Shown: piece after piece, positions 50,783-59,119 of the stretch
How the letters are laid out: every line of letters begins with the position of its first letter
Position numbering within the stretch: the first letter of the stretch is position 1
Origin: an uncultured Flavobacteriales bacterium
GTDB lineage: Bacteria > Bacteroidota > Bacteroidia > Flavobacteriales > Schleiferiaceae
DNA: 64,000 nucleotides
Direction of reading: 5' to 3'
NCBI GenBank assembly: GCA_913055685.1
Contig: CAJXKC010000002.1
Coordinates: 248,001-312,000, forward strand
The notes under the pieces: model-generated
The model's input: the letters and a program-made list of their open reading frames with translations, nothing else
Database searches by the model: none
What the model was told of the DNA's origin: nothing
Position numbers and translations under genes: made by a program

Positions 50783-52015
50783 TTATAGGAGCTTTTTACG
50801 GGCTTCAGAGGCGCTAATCTTGCGACCATTATCCAAACCAATAACGAAGGCACCTTTAAAGCCTAAAGCTCTTAATTCTTGAGCTTTCCCGCTGGCCAAA
50901 GCGTATTTTTTAGTGGGGTAGGCATAATATTTAAAGAGTCCATCTTCTTGGATGACTCCAATTTCATTCACACCTTTAAATACAGGGTCCCCAGCTTGCT
51001 TTCGGCTGCTTAGGGTTAAAATTTGCACGGCAAACTGAATACCTTCTGCTTGCACAAAGCTTGGCTTTGCCTGAGCAGGCTTAGTTTTTCCAGGCTCGTT
51101 TTTAGATGCTACTTTCTTTGTAGTTTCTACCGGCTTCTTTTTGGAGTCTGATTCTGTTTCTTGAGCTTTACTGGGCTTCTTACTTTCTCCTTTTGAATTT
51201 ACCTTTTGGTTTTTTACCGCATCGGCGACCAAAAGGTCTTGCTGCGCTTTAAAATCCCGAATCGCACGAAAAATGGCCGATGCCATGTAAGATTGACCAC
51301 GATCGGAGTTGAGAAAATCTTCTTCAGTAGGATTGGTTAAAAAGCCCAGTTCAATAAGCACGGCAGGCATCGCAGTTCGACTCGTTACATAAAGAGGTTG
51401 CTGCTTTACCCCGCGATCTTTGCGCTGTACTCTTTCCCTAAATTGTTCTTGAACTAAACTCGCAAAAGCAATGCTTTCGTTGAGATAGGTCTGTTGCATT
51501 AAGTTTAAGCCTATTGCCGATTCTGGGTTATTCAAATCGAAACCCTCGTAACGATTTTCGTAGTCGTCCTCTAACAGAATTGCGGCATTTTCTTGCAAGG
51601 CAATGCGGTTTTCATCATCATGATTTCTACCTAAAACAATGCTGGTGCAGCCATTTACCGCGGGATTATCAAATGAGTCACAGTGAATACTTACAAATAG
51701 ATCACCTTTAGCTTCATTCGCAATTTCGGCTCTTTTTTCTAGGGTAACCGAAGTATTATCAGAGCGGGTGTAAACGACCTTCACGTCGGGTAAATTCTCA
51801 CGTATGTACTCCCCTAACTTAAGAGTAACCATCAGGGTAATATCGCGCTCAACCGTCTTATAGCGTCGGGTTCCCAAGTTGCCAGGGTCACGTCCACCGT
51901 GACCTGCATCTAGTATTACCGTCCGTATTCCGCCGAAATCTGTATTTTCCTGTGCATAAATATTACCGCGAAAGCTGCAGAATAAAGCGATGATTAGAAT
52001 CGTTTGTAGCTTCAA
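50783..52015 (-). CDS. N-acetylmuramoyl-L-alanine amidase with C-terminal SPOR-like domain
   Basis: 410 residues. The start is TTG (52013-52015), giving signal peptide MKLQTILIIALFCSF. The zinc amidase domain (Amidase_3) spans about 30-230 with VILDAGHGGRDPGNLG (first zinc histidine), VSIHCDSFD and AVLIELGFLTNPTEED (catalytic glutamate). A lysine-rich linker (about 245-315) leads to a SPOR-like peptidoglycan-binding domain (IQFAVQILTLSSRKQ, then YYAYPTKKYALASGK). It cleaves the peptide stem from glycan strands at division. It is divergent from lptD. Confidence 0.9.
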   Translation of the reverse strand: MKLQTILIIALFCSFRGNIYAQENTDFGGIRTVILDAGHGGRDPGNLGTRRYKTVERDITLMVTLKLGEYIRENLPDVKVVYTRSDNTSVTLEKRAEIANEAKGDLFVSIHCDSFDNPAVNGCTSIVLGRNHDDENRIALQENAAILLEDDYENRYEGFDLNNPESAIGLNLMQQTYLNESIAFASLVQEQFRERVQRKDRGVKQQPLYVTSRTAMPAVLIELGFLTNPTEEDFLNSDRGQSYMASAIFRAIRDFKAQQDLLVADAVKNQKVNSKGESKKPSKAQETESDSKKKPVETTKKVASKNEPGKTKPAQAKPSFVQAEGIQFAVQILTLSSRKQAGDPVFKGVNEIGVIQEDGLFKYYAYPTKKYALASGKAQELRALGFKGAFVIGLDNGRKISASEARKKLL

Positions 52016-52031
52016 TGGTCTGTTTTTTGAT

Positions 52032-52039
52032 TAGTTTTG
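52032..52039 (+). promoter_or_regulatory. -7 promoter element for lptD
   Basis: TAGTTTTG, exact TAnnTTTG, 49 nt before the lptD start at 52089. It is inside the 5' leader region of the divergent amidase gene. Confidence 0.45.
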
Positions 52040-52072
52040 GCGGCAATTTGCAGGTGCCTTTATCATAACAAG

Positions 52073-52080
52073 CAAAGTTA
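52073..52080 (-). promoter_or_regulatory. -7 promoter element for the amidase-mlaD run
   Basis: TAACTTTG on the minus strand, exact TAnnTTTG, 57 nt before the amidase TTG start. Divergent promoters overlap in this 73-nt gap. Confidence 0.45.
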
Positions 52081-52088
52081 AATTCATA

Positions 52089-54737
52089 TTGCGTCGGTCG
52101 ACCTTCCAAATCATCATTTTATTAACGGTCTTTGTTGGCTTAAATCAGTCTGCTCTGGCGCAGACCGATGAAAATACTGCTAAAGCCGATAGCTTGGTTA
52201 AGGATAGCACTGGTGGCGATTTCCCGGATGATTTATTCATTCCTGCCGACAGCATTAAAGGCTCAAAGAGCAAAAGCCAGTCTTTTCTCGATCACGATAT
52301 TGTTTATAATGCCCTTGATTCTATGCCCAGTTCTCTGGAGAACAATAGTATAGAGTTGTACAATCAAGCGGTGATTGAATACGGCGGAATGAAAATCGAA
52401 GCGGGTTATATCCGCATTGAGTTCGATAAATCCGAAATCTTCGCCAGCGGATTAGCGGACTCCACCGGGAAAGTTGGGCAAAAACCAATTTTTACCGAGG
52501 CCGGGAAAACCTATCGAGCCGACGAAATGCGCTATAATTTTGAATCGGGTAAAGCACGAATCAATAAGGTTATTACTCAAGAAGGAGAGGGTTTTTTACA
52601 TGGAGAAAAAGTGAAGAAAACGGATGGCCAGGCTTTTTTCGTTAAAAATGCCTCTTATACTACCTGTAGCCACGAACATCCACATTTCAGCATTCGTACG
52701 CCCAAAGCAAAAGTTATACCCGGCGAAAAGGTGGTTACCCAATTTGCCTTTTTAGAACTTTTTGATATCCCGACGCCATTAATGGTGCCTTTTGGCTTTT
52801 TCCCCACTACCGATAAACGTAAATCGGGAATTATTATCCCCAGTTATGGCTCCTCCCAGTTTCGGGGTTACTTTTTGCAGAATGGAGGTTTTTATTGGGC
52901 AGCGAGCGATTACTTTGATCTAAGTTTAACCGGAGATATATATACCAAGGGGGGCTATGGAGTACAAGCCTCAAGTGCTTATCGAAAACGTTATAAATTT
53001 AATGGAAACCTAAACGTGCGCTACAACTTACTGCGTTATGGTTTACCAGAATTTCAGCCATTTGTGCCCCAAGCTTTTGATAATAAATCTGACTTTAGTA
53101 TTAGATGGAGCCATAATCAGGATCCCAAAGCCAATCCTTTTTACCGCTTTTCGGCTAATGTCAATATTGCCACAACCCAATTCTTTCAAATTACCAGTAT
53201 TAACCCTGACCAGGTATTGCAAAACCGCCTAAACTCCAGTGTTAGTTTTTCACGTCGCTGGCCTAATAAGCCTTATAGTTTAAATGTTGCCCTTAATCAC
53301 TCGCAGAATAATGCCACTCAGGATATTACCTTAACCTTACCTAATGTAAACTTTGCGGTACAAAGGTTTTTCCCCTTTAAAAAGGAAGGAGGAATTAGCG
53401 GTAAGAAAAAGTGGTATGAAGAAATAGGGATTAGTTATACCCTAAATGGAAAAAACCAAATTCAAACGCGGATGGATAAGCCCATCTTTACGGAAACGGT
53501 TTTTAGGGATAGCAGTAGGATGGGGGTGCAACATAATATCCCAATTTCTGCTAACTACAAGGTTTTTAAATATTTTGTTTTCAATCCAAGCGTAAATTTC
53601 ACCGAGAGGTGGTATCCCAATAAGTTGGCATACGATTATGACCCCGACCAAAACAGGGCAGTAGTGGTGGATACCATAAATGGGTTTTTTGCCAACCGCG
53701 ACTTTAACGCTTCTGCTAACCTATCCACGAAAGTTTATGGATTATGGCGTTACAAAGGATTTTTGCGCGCTTTACGTCACGTGGCAACTCCCACTATTGG
53801 CTTAAGTTACCGACCCGATTTTAGCGATCCATTTTGGGGTTATTATGAGGAAGTTCAAAACGACTCCTTGGGCAATACCACCCTGGTTAACCCATTCTCA
53901 AGAGGAGTCTATGGGTCGGCGTCTGCAGGGCGCTCGGGTTCTATAAATTTTGGGGTCCAAAACACTTTAGAAGCGAAGGTTCGCTCCAAAGACGATTCGA
54001 CTGGTCTTAAAAAAATTAAACTACTAGAGCGCCTTTCAATTAATGGTAGTTACAATATGGCGGCCGAGGAATTTAAACTCAGTCAGATAAGGTTAAATGC
54101 ATCATCTACAGTATTTAAGGGTCTATTTAACATTAACTACAATGCCACTTTCGATCCTTACTATTTCGATGAATCATTAAATCAAAGGGTAAATACTTTC
54201 TCCCTAGATCGCGGTGGTCCTTTGGCGCGGGTTACAAGTCAGCGTTTTACCCTCGGAACCAGGCTTGATGCCAAACGCTTTGCGAGTGGAAAGGCCAAGG
54301 ATGAGCCGGAAGAAGACCAGTCACGGCAGGCCGCCCAGCCAGTAATGGGAATCACTGAGGGTGATATTGATTATTATCGCTTACCAGGTTATGTAGACTT
54401 TAATGTGCCCTGGTCGGTGAATTTCAATTACAACTTATCTTATTCTAATCCCGGGGGCCGAGAGCCTGTGGTGCGTCAATCAGTAGATGTTTCAGGCGAT
54501 ATCAATATTAGTGAAGGCTGGAAGTTAGGGTTCCGTACCGGTTATGATATCGAAGCCAAAGACTTTACTTTTACCACATTCGATTTTTACCGGGATTTAC
54601 ATTGTTGGAATTTAAGCTGCACCTGGGTGCCCTTTGGTTTCCAGCAGTCTTATGTGATAACCATCAGAGTGAAGTCCAGTATTCTTCAGGACCTTAAACT
54701 GCAACGTCGCAGAGGTATCGGTGATTTCCAGAGATAA
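52089..54737 (+). CDS. LPS-assembly protein LptD (putative)
   Basis: 882 residues. The start is TTG (52089-52091), which gives a signal peptide (MRRSTFQIIILLTVFVGLNQ, then SALAQ). The N-terminal periplasmic OstA-like domain (about 75-230; YNFESGKARINKV, IRTPKAKVIPGEKVV) precedes the C-terminal barrel (LptD_C). The family end (CTWVPFGFQQSYVITIRVKSS, partly quoted) is intact. It inserts lipopolysaccharide in the outer leaflet with LptE. Ends 1 nt before the cysteine dioxygenase gene on the other strand. Confidence 0.87.
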   Translation: MRRSTFQIIILLTVFVGLNQSALAQTDENTAKADSLVKDSTGGDFPDDLFIPADSIKGSKSKSQSFLDHDIVYNALDSMPSSLENNSIELYNQAVIEYGGMKIEAGYIRIEFDKSEIFASGLADSTGKVGQKPIFTEAGKTYRADEMRYNFESGKARINKVITQEGEGFLHGEKVKKTDGQAFFVKNASYTTCSHEHPHFSIRTPKAKVIPGEKVVTQFAFLELFDIPTPLMVPFGFFPTTDKRKSGIIIPSYGSSQFRGYFLQNGGFYWAASDYFDLSLTGDIYTKGGYGVQASSAYRKRYKFNGNLNVRYNLLRYGLPEFQPFVPQAFDNKSDFSIRWSHNQDPKANPFYRFSANVNIATTQFFQITSINPDQVLQNRLNSSVSFSRRWPNKPYSLNVALNHSQNNATQDITLTLPNVNFAVQRFFPFKKEGGISGKKKWYEEIGISYTLNGKNQIQTRMDKPIFTETVFRDSSRMGVQHNIPISANYKVFKYFVFNPSVNFTERWYPNKLAYDYDPDQNRAVVVDTINGFFANRDFNASANLSTKVYGLWRYKGFLRALRHVATPTIGLSYRPDFSDPFWGYYEEVQNDSLGNTTLVNPFSRGVYGSASAGRSGSINFGVQNTLEAKVRSKDDSTGLKKIKLLERLSINGSYNMAAEEFKLSQIRLNASSTVFKGLFNINYNATFDPYYFDESLNQRVNTFSLDRGGPLARVTSQRFTLGTRLDAKRFASGKAKDEPEEDQSRQAAQPVMGITEGDIDYYRLPGYVDFNVPWSVNFNYNLSYSNPGGREPVVRQSVDVSGDINISEGWKLGFRTGYDIEAKDFTFTTFDFYRDLHCWNLSCTWVPFGFQQSYVITIRVKSSILQDLKLQRRRGIGDFQR

Positions 54738-54738
54738 T

Positions 54739-55275
54739 TTAGGCCTGTACCTTTAAATCAGCTACACTGTCATAGCTTAATTTTTTTCGGATAAACTCCT
54801 GCTTTTCCTCATCAAAGATTCTGCAAGAATCAATTGGATCCATATAAAGATGTAGCGTCATGGCGCGCTCTCCCTGCATATTCTCCAACAAGTGAAAGCC
54901 CATATTATCATTCATATAGGAAATTCCACCATCTTGAAGGATTTCGTTGCTGGTTGCAACTAATTCACCGGAGTCCGGGCTTTTTTCTTCGAAACGTATT
55001 TCCTTAAGTTCTCCCTTAAGGTTTAAGACCCAACACTCCTCGCCATTATGGCAATGTATCGGCGTTTTTTGATGTCCTTCCCAGCAGAGAAGAATTAGTT
55101 CATAGTGATCGTCTTTGCTAATGCAATTTCGGGTGTAGTGTTGCTCTGACCAAGTTGCAAAGCCTTCAAAATCAGAAGCTTTTAAATTTAACCTTTCACT
55201 AATTCCTACAAATTCGTGTGCTTGGCTACGGGCTAAAACCGTGACCAGTTCTTCCACACTATCGATGGACTCCAT
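54739..55275 (-). CDS. Cysteine dioxygenase
   Basis: 178 residues, cupin fold. The iron ligands are TPIHCHNGEECW (H74, H76) and FHLLEN (H128), with LHLYMDPIDSCRIFD at the C-terminus matching the family end; Y144 is the position of the active-site tyrosine. The cysteine at position 81 precedes the tryptophan of the cupin. It oxidises cysteine to cysteine sulfinate, the first step towards (hypo)taurine. It is divergent from a cysteine-sulfinate-decarboxylase-type gene, with a 158-nt AT-rich gap. Confidence 0.86.
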   Translation of the reverse strand: MESIDSVEELVTVLARSQAHEFVGISERLNLKASDFEGFATWSEQHYTRNCISKDDHYELILLCWEGHQKTPIHCHNGEECWVLNLKGELKEIRFEEKSPDSGELVATSNEILQDGGISYMNDNMGFHLLENMQGERAMTLHLYMDPIDSCRIFDEEKQEFIRKKLSYDSVADLKVQA

Positions 55276-55302
55276 TTGAATTTAGATTTATATAAAAATG
55301 CC

Positions 55303-55375
55303 ACGATTTTGAATGAAAATCGACGATTTTTAATTGATTTTGATACAAAATAAGTCAATTTTATTTCAAAAATTG
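55303..55375. promoter_or_regulatory. Three inverted repeats and a 20-nt direct repeat in the CDO/decarboxylase gap
   Basis: IR1 CGATTTT/AAAATCG at 55304-55322; IR2 ATTTTG/CAAAAT at 55337-55351; IR3 CAATTTT/AAAATTG at 55356-55375. The repeat ACGATTTTkAAT occurs at 55303 and 55323, 20 nt apart. A likely operator region for a local regulator; AT-richness makes chance repeats possible. Confidence 0.4.
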
Positions 55376-55401
55376 GTGATTTCTATAAAAAATGAAAAAG
55401 T

Positions 55402-55409
55402 TAACTTTG
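55402..55409 (+). promoter_or_regulatory. -7 promoter element for the decarboxylase-symporter operon
   Basis: TAACTTTG, exact TAnnTTTG, 24 nt before the decarboxylase ATG and just after the inverted-repeat cluster. Confidence 0.5.
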
Positions 55410-55433
55410 CCTGCTTTAGCCTAAAAAAGCACT

Positions 55434-56789
55434 ATGAAAAATGATCTCGATCTGTTTAGATCGATTGCCGACAGCCTCTTCCAAGCCGAAGAAAAAGAAC
55501 CAGTTTTAAAACCAATTGATCCCAAAAAACTCTTTTCGGAATTAGACTTAAGCCTTTCCGAATCAGGTTCAAATGAGGAGGATTTTGAAAAGGCTTTAAG
55601 CGAATTAGTACTCAATACCCCAAGGACCGCGAGCCGGAAGTTTTTTAATCAATTGTTTGGAGGTAGGAACTCCAAAGCCACTTTGGGTGAATTACTTGCC
55701 GTGCTGCTCAATAACAGTATGTATACCTATAAGGTAGCAGGTCCTATGGTCGGGGTAGAGAAGGAAATTCTCCATCGTTCAGCCGAATTATTAGGTTATC
55801 CCGCACAGGCCGATGGAACTTTTGCGCCTGGCGGATCCATGACCAATTTCATGGCTATGTTAATGGCTCGAGATAAAGCACAGGAAAAGGCCCGTACGGA
55901 GGGTCTTAGCGGTAAGTTGTGCATGTACACATCTAAAGAATCGCATTATTCCATTCCCAAGAATGCCGCATTTATGGGTATTGGTCGTAACCAAGTGCGT
56001 TACGTTGCCAGCGATGAAAAAGGAGCCATGGATGTAAACGCTTTAACGGAAACAATTAAGGAAGATAAAGCTGCTGGTCATCATCCTTTTATGGTAATCG
56101 GTACAGCTGGTACTACGGTAATGGGGGCATTCGACCCCATGGGTGAAATAGCAGCCATCGCAGAAGAAAACGATTTATGGTTCCATGTAGATGGTGCTTA
56201 TTGTGGGAGCGTAATTTTTAGTGAAAAGTATAAGCACCTCATAGCAGGAGCGGAGCTAGCAGATAGCTTTAGCTATAATGCCCACAAAATGCTCGGGACA
56301 CCACTATCTTGCTCGCTTATCTTAGTGCGTGAGAAGAAATACTTATACGATAGTTTCGCCAATGATGCGGATTACCTCTACCAAACCGATGGTGATGATT
56401 ATAATTTAGGGAAAACTTCATTGCAATGTGGCCGCCGTAACGATGCCTTAAAGTTTTGGACTTTATGGAAATCGGTTGGCAGCAAGGGTCTGGGCGAAAT
56501 GGTAGACCGACAGTTTGAATTAGCTCAGTACGCCCTTGATTATGTCGAGAAGCACCCTGATTATACCGTTTATTCCTATCCTAATTCATTGGGTATATGC
56601 TTTAATTACAAGGACATAGCAGCTGATGCCCTTTGCAATAGTCTATACGACCAAGGTGAGTTAATGATTGGCTTTGGTAAATTTAATGACGATGAATTTG
56701 TTCGACTCGTAACTGTAAACGCCGGTAATACGGAGGAAGACATAGATGCCTTTTTCTCCGTCCTCGAAAACTTTGCCGCAAAAATGTAG
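55434..56789 (+). CDS. PLP-dependent decarboxylase, cysteine sulfinate/glutamate decarboxylase type
   Basis: 451-residue group II decarboxylase. FFNQLFGGRNS near 70, YTYKVAGPMVGVEKE, FAPGGSMTNFMAM, SHYSIPKNAAF, GTAGTTVMGAFDP and the PLP lysine in SYNAHKMLG (K285, with D253 in HVDGAY) are all present. The pattern matches CSAD/GAD-like enzymes of the eukaryotic type. The adjacent cysteine dioxygenase gene makes cysteine sulfinate to hypotaurine the most likely reaction; aspartate or glutamate decarboxylation cannot be excluded. The next gene follows 3 nt later. Confidence 0.87.
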   Translation: MKNDLDLFRSIADSLFQAEEKEPVLKPIDPKKLFSELDLSLSESGSNEEDFEKALSELVLNTPRTASRKFFNQLFGGRNSKATLGELLAVLLNNSMYTYKVAGPMVGVEKEILHRSAELLGYPAQADGTFAPGGSMTNFMAMLMARDKAQEKARTEGLSGKLCMYTSKESHYSIPKNAAFMGIGRNQVRYVASDEKGAMDVNALTETIKEDKAAGHHPFMVIGTAGTTVMGAFDPMGEIAAIAEENDLWFHVDGAYCGSVIFSEKYKHLIAGAELADSFSYNAHKMLGTPLSCSLILVREKKYLYDSFANDADYLYQTDGDDYNLGKTSLQCGRRNDALKFWTLWKSVGSKGLGEMVDRQFELAQYALDYVEKHPDYTVYSYPNSLGICFNYKDIAADALCNSLYDQGELMIGFGKFNDDEFVRLVTVNAGNTEEDIDAFFSVLENFAAKM

Positions 56790-56792
56790 CCT

Positions 56793-58292
56793 ATGACTCT
56801 CAATTTAGTTGTACTTGGATTTTACTTTTTAATTCTCTTTGGAATCGGAATAGTCGCTTCCCGAAGGATTAAGACCATGGACGACTATTATGTGGGAGGG
56901 AAAACTTTAGGGTATTGGTTGGTCGCATTTTCAGCTCGAGCTACCGGGGAATCGGGTTGGCTTTTACTCGGACTCACGGCAATGGGTGCCATGGCCGGAG
57001 TATCTGCTTATTGGGTAGTGATAGGCGAAGTATTGGGAGTGGCTATATCTTGGTTTTGGATGGCCAAACGCTTTAAAATACTTAGCGATAAGTACCAGTC
57101 TATTACTATTCCCGATTTTTTAGAAAGTCATTTTAAGGCTAAGGGTCATACCCTAAGAAGCATTGCGGCTTTCTGTCTTTCCGCCTTCGTTATCATCTAT
57201 GTTTCGGCGCAGATCGACATTACCGGTAAAGCCTTTGAGACTTTTTTAGGGGTTAATTATTTCACTGGAGCCATTGCGGGATTTCTAATTGTGGTGGCCT
57301 ACATCTTCACCGGTGGATTTTTAGCGGTGGTTTGGAGTGATTTCTTTCAAGGTGCCCTTATGTTTTTGGGACTGGTTTTACTGCCAGTAGTCGCCTATTA
57401 TAGTATTGAACATCAAGGTCCGATTTTAGAAAGCCTCGAGCAGATTGACCCTAAGCTCACTAATATTTGGGGCGGTTTCGATGATCCCTGGATGCAACTC
57501 GCCACAATGGGAGGTTTTGCCTTTATAGGTCTAGGGTTTTTGGGTTCGCCTCAGGTTTATGTGCGATTTATTTCTGTTCGAAATACCAAGGAAATAGATA
57601 AAGGTCGTTGGGTAGCTATACTGTTTACCTTAATTAGCGATGCTGCAGCGGTAAGCATTGGTTTATTGGCGCGTTACTTTTTCACTGAAATCGGTCAGGA
57701 TCCCGAGTCGGTGCTTGGTTTGGCAGGAGAGGATAGTCTTATGGTGCTACTCAAAGCGACCTTCCCGGCAGTAATCATAGCCATCTATATTGCTATTATA
57801 CTGAGCGCAATAATGTCTACTATCGACTCACTATTGGTGGTAGCCTCTAGTGCCATTACTAGAGATTTTTATCAGAAGATTTTAAATCCGAAAATTAGTA
57901 ACGATAAATTAGGCCGACTATCCTCAGTGGTAACCTTAGTAATGGCCTTATTTGCCTTATTGGTGGCAATGATTGTGGCCTTAACCGTTCCTGGTAGAAC
58001 AGTATTCTGGTTTACCATTTTTGGTTGGTCGGGTATTGCAGCAACTTTTTGCCCCATGATAATCCTTTCCTTATTCTGGAAGGGTTTCAAACAAAAAGGT
58101 GCAATTGCGGCAATGTTAGTAGGCTTTTTAGGGGTGCCCTTCTTTAAGTTCTTCGTGCAAAACATAGAGGTGATTGGGCCTTATTTCGAAAAACTAGATG
58201 TAATGGGACCAGCTTTTGCCTTGTCCTTTATCGCAGGTATTCTAGTAAGTAAGTGGAGTAAAGAGAAAAGTCTTGGCGAACTGCACGCTTAG
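56793..58292 (+). CDS. Sodium:solute symporter (SLC5/PutP family)
   Basis: 499 residues with about 13 membrane helices. The N-terminus FGIGIVASRRIKTMDDYYVGG, then ARATGESGWLLLGL and SAIMSTIDSLLVVASSAITRDF match the SSS family, close to PutP-type sodium/proline symporters. The substrate is not readable; beside the dioxygenase and decarboxylase genes a link to taurine, hypotaurine or another osmolyte is plausible. It is 3 nt from the decarboxylase gene and its stop is interlocked with the next minus-strand gene (TTAG). Confidence 0.86.
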   Translation: MTLNLVVLGFYFLILFGIGIVASRRIKTMDDYYVGGKTLGYWLVAFSARATGESGWLLLGLTAMGAMAGVSAYWVVIGEVLGVAISWFWMAKRFKILSDKYQSITIPDFLESHFKAKGHTLRSIAAFCLSAFVIIYVSAQIDITGKAFETFLGVNYFTGAIAGFLIVVAYIFTGGFLAVVWSDFFQGALMFLGLVLLPVVAYYSIEHQGPILESLEQIDPKLTNIWGGFDDPWMQLATMGGFAFIGLGFLGSPQVYVRFISVRNTKEIDKGRWVAILFTLISDAAAVSIGLLARYFFTEIGQDPESVLGLAGEDSLMVLLKATFPAVIIAIYIAIILSAIMSTIDSLLVVASSAITRDFYQKILNPKISNDKLGRLSSVVTLVMALFALLVAMIVALTVPGRTVFWFTIFGWSGIAATFCPMIILSLFWKGFKQKGAIAAMLVGFLGVPFFKFFVQNIEVIGPYFEKLDVMGPAFALSFIAGILVSKWSKEKSLGELHA

Positions 58293-59119
58293 TGGCCAAT
58301 TTCTGGGAAGTGCTGGCTTAACAAGCGCGAGCACAGACCGGTATTGTAATCAAAATTACCTTGATCCATATCCGGTAAAAATTCCTTTGCAAAATCCATC
58401 ACCCGATCTTCCAGTTCGGTCATGTAGTCTTCGTTAGGCTGACCGTTTACGGTACAAGCTACTGAGATACGTTTAAAAGTAATTAAGTAGATTTTATAAC
58501 CATTAAAGTCTACCCAATCGAGGGCCTGAGTCTTGTTACGAACTACCGCGTCTTCTACCATTCGTCGAACCGTGTCTAGCATAAGTGAAGTAACTTCTTG
58601 ATTACTATCACCGCTAAACTTACTGCGCATACCCAAAAGGTTACGCGCCGTGTTTTCCAAGACAAATAAATCACTTAAAGAAACTTTACCTTTAGGAGCC
58701 TTGGCTTTTCCTTCTTCAGGTAAATCAACTTTCTCGCGATATAGGGTAGTGGGGTCTTTTAATTTATTGATGCGACCAAAACCTAGATTATCCCAAAAGC
58801 CCTTGCGCTTGTCACCTGTGTATTGTTCAAACATTTGAACGAATAGGGGATACAGGGCATTCTGAATGCGTTCGGGGTTTTCGTTAATCTCTTTCTCTAA
58901 TGTTTGGTAAAAAAGATGACCGAATTCTTTCGGGAATTCCCTCCGGAAGCGCATAAACCAGTCGGCAAGAATGGGCTCAATATTTTGCTCCATCTTCTCG
59001 CGGACCTTAATCTCATCCTCCAGACGATTAACATCTTTCTCCGTATCTGCCTGTTTCGCTCTTTCTTCACGAAACAAGAGATCCTTCAGAATTTCCAAAC
59101 TATTAGGATTATTACTCAT
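58289..59119 (-). CDS. Coiled-coil protein with a roadblock/longin-like C-terminal domain (uncharacterised)
   Basis: 276 soluble residues. N-terminal helices (ILKDLLFREERAKQ, then VNRLEDEIKVREKMEQNIEP) resemble the LLxxE-type segment seen in certain bacterial OmpA-linked envelope proteins, followed by FGHLFYQTLEKEINENPERI and a conserved ALYPLF. A linker with KAKAPKGK leads to a C-terminal domain (about 150-250; LSDLFVLENTARNLLGM, LDTVRRMVEDAVV, YKIYLITFKRISVACTV) with the strand-helix order of roadblock/longin-like domains. Not assigned to a described family; function unknown. Overlaps the upstream coiled-coil gene by 8 nt. Confidence 0.65.
   Translation of the reverse strand: MSNNPNSLEILKDLLFREERAKQADTEKDVNRLEDEIKVREKMEQNIEPILADWFMRFRREFPKEFGHLFYQTLEKEINENPERIQNALYPLFVQMFEQYTGDKRKGFWDNLGFGRINKLKDPTTLYREKVDLPEEGKAKAPKGKVSLSDLFVLENTARNLLGMRSKFSGDSNQEVTSLMLDTVRRMVEDAVVRNKTQALDWVDFNGYKIYLITFKRISVACTVNGQPNEDYMTELEDRVMDFAKEFLPDMDQGNFDYNTGLCSRLLSQHFPEIGH

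Noticed and set aside
57872-58165. 97-codon minus-strand ORF inside the symporter gene
   Set aside because: Shadow of a conserved membrane protein; lysine-rich composition follows from the complementary strand.
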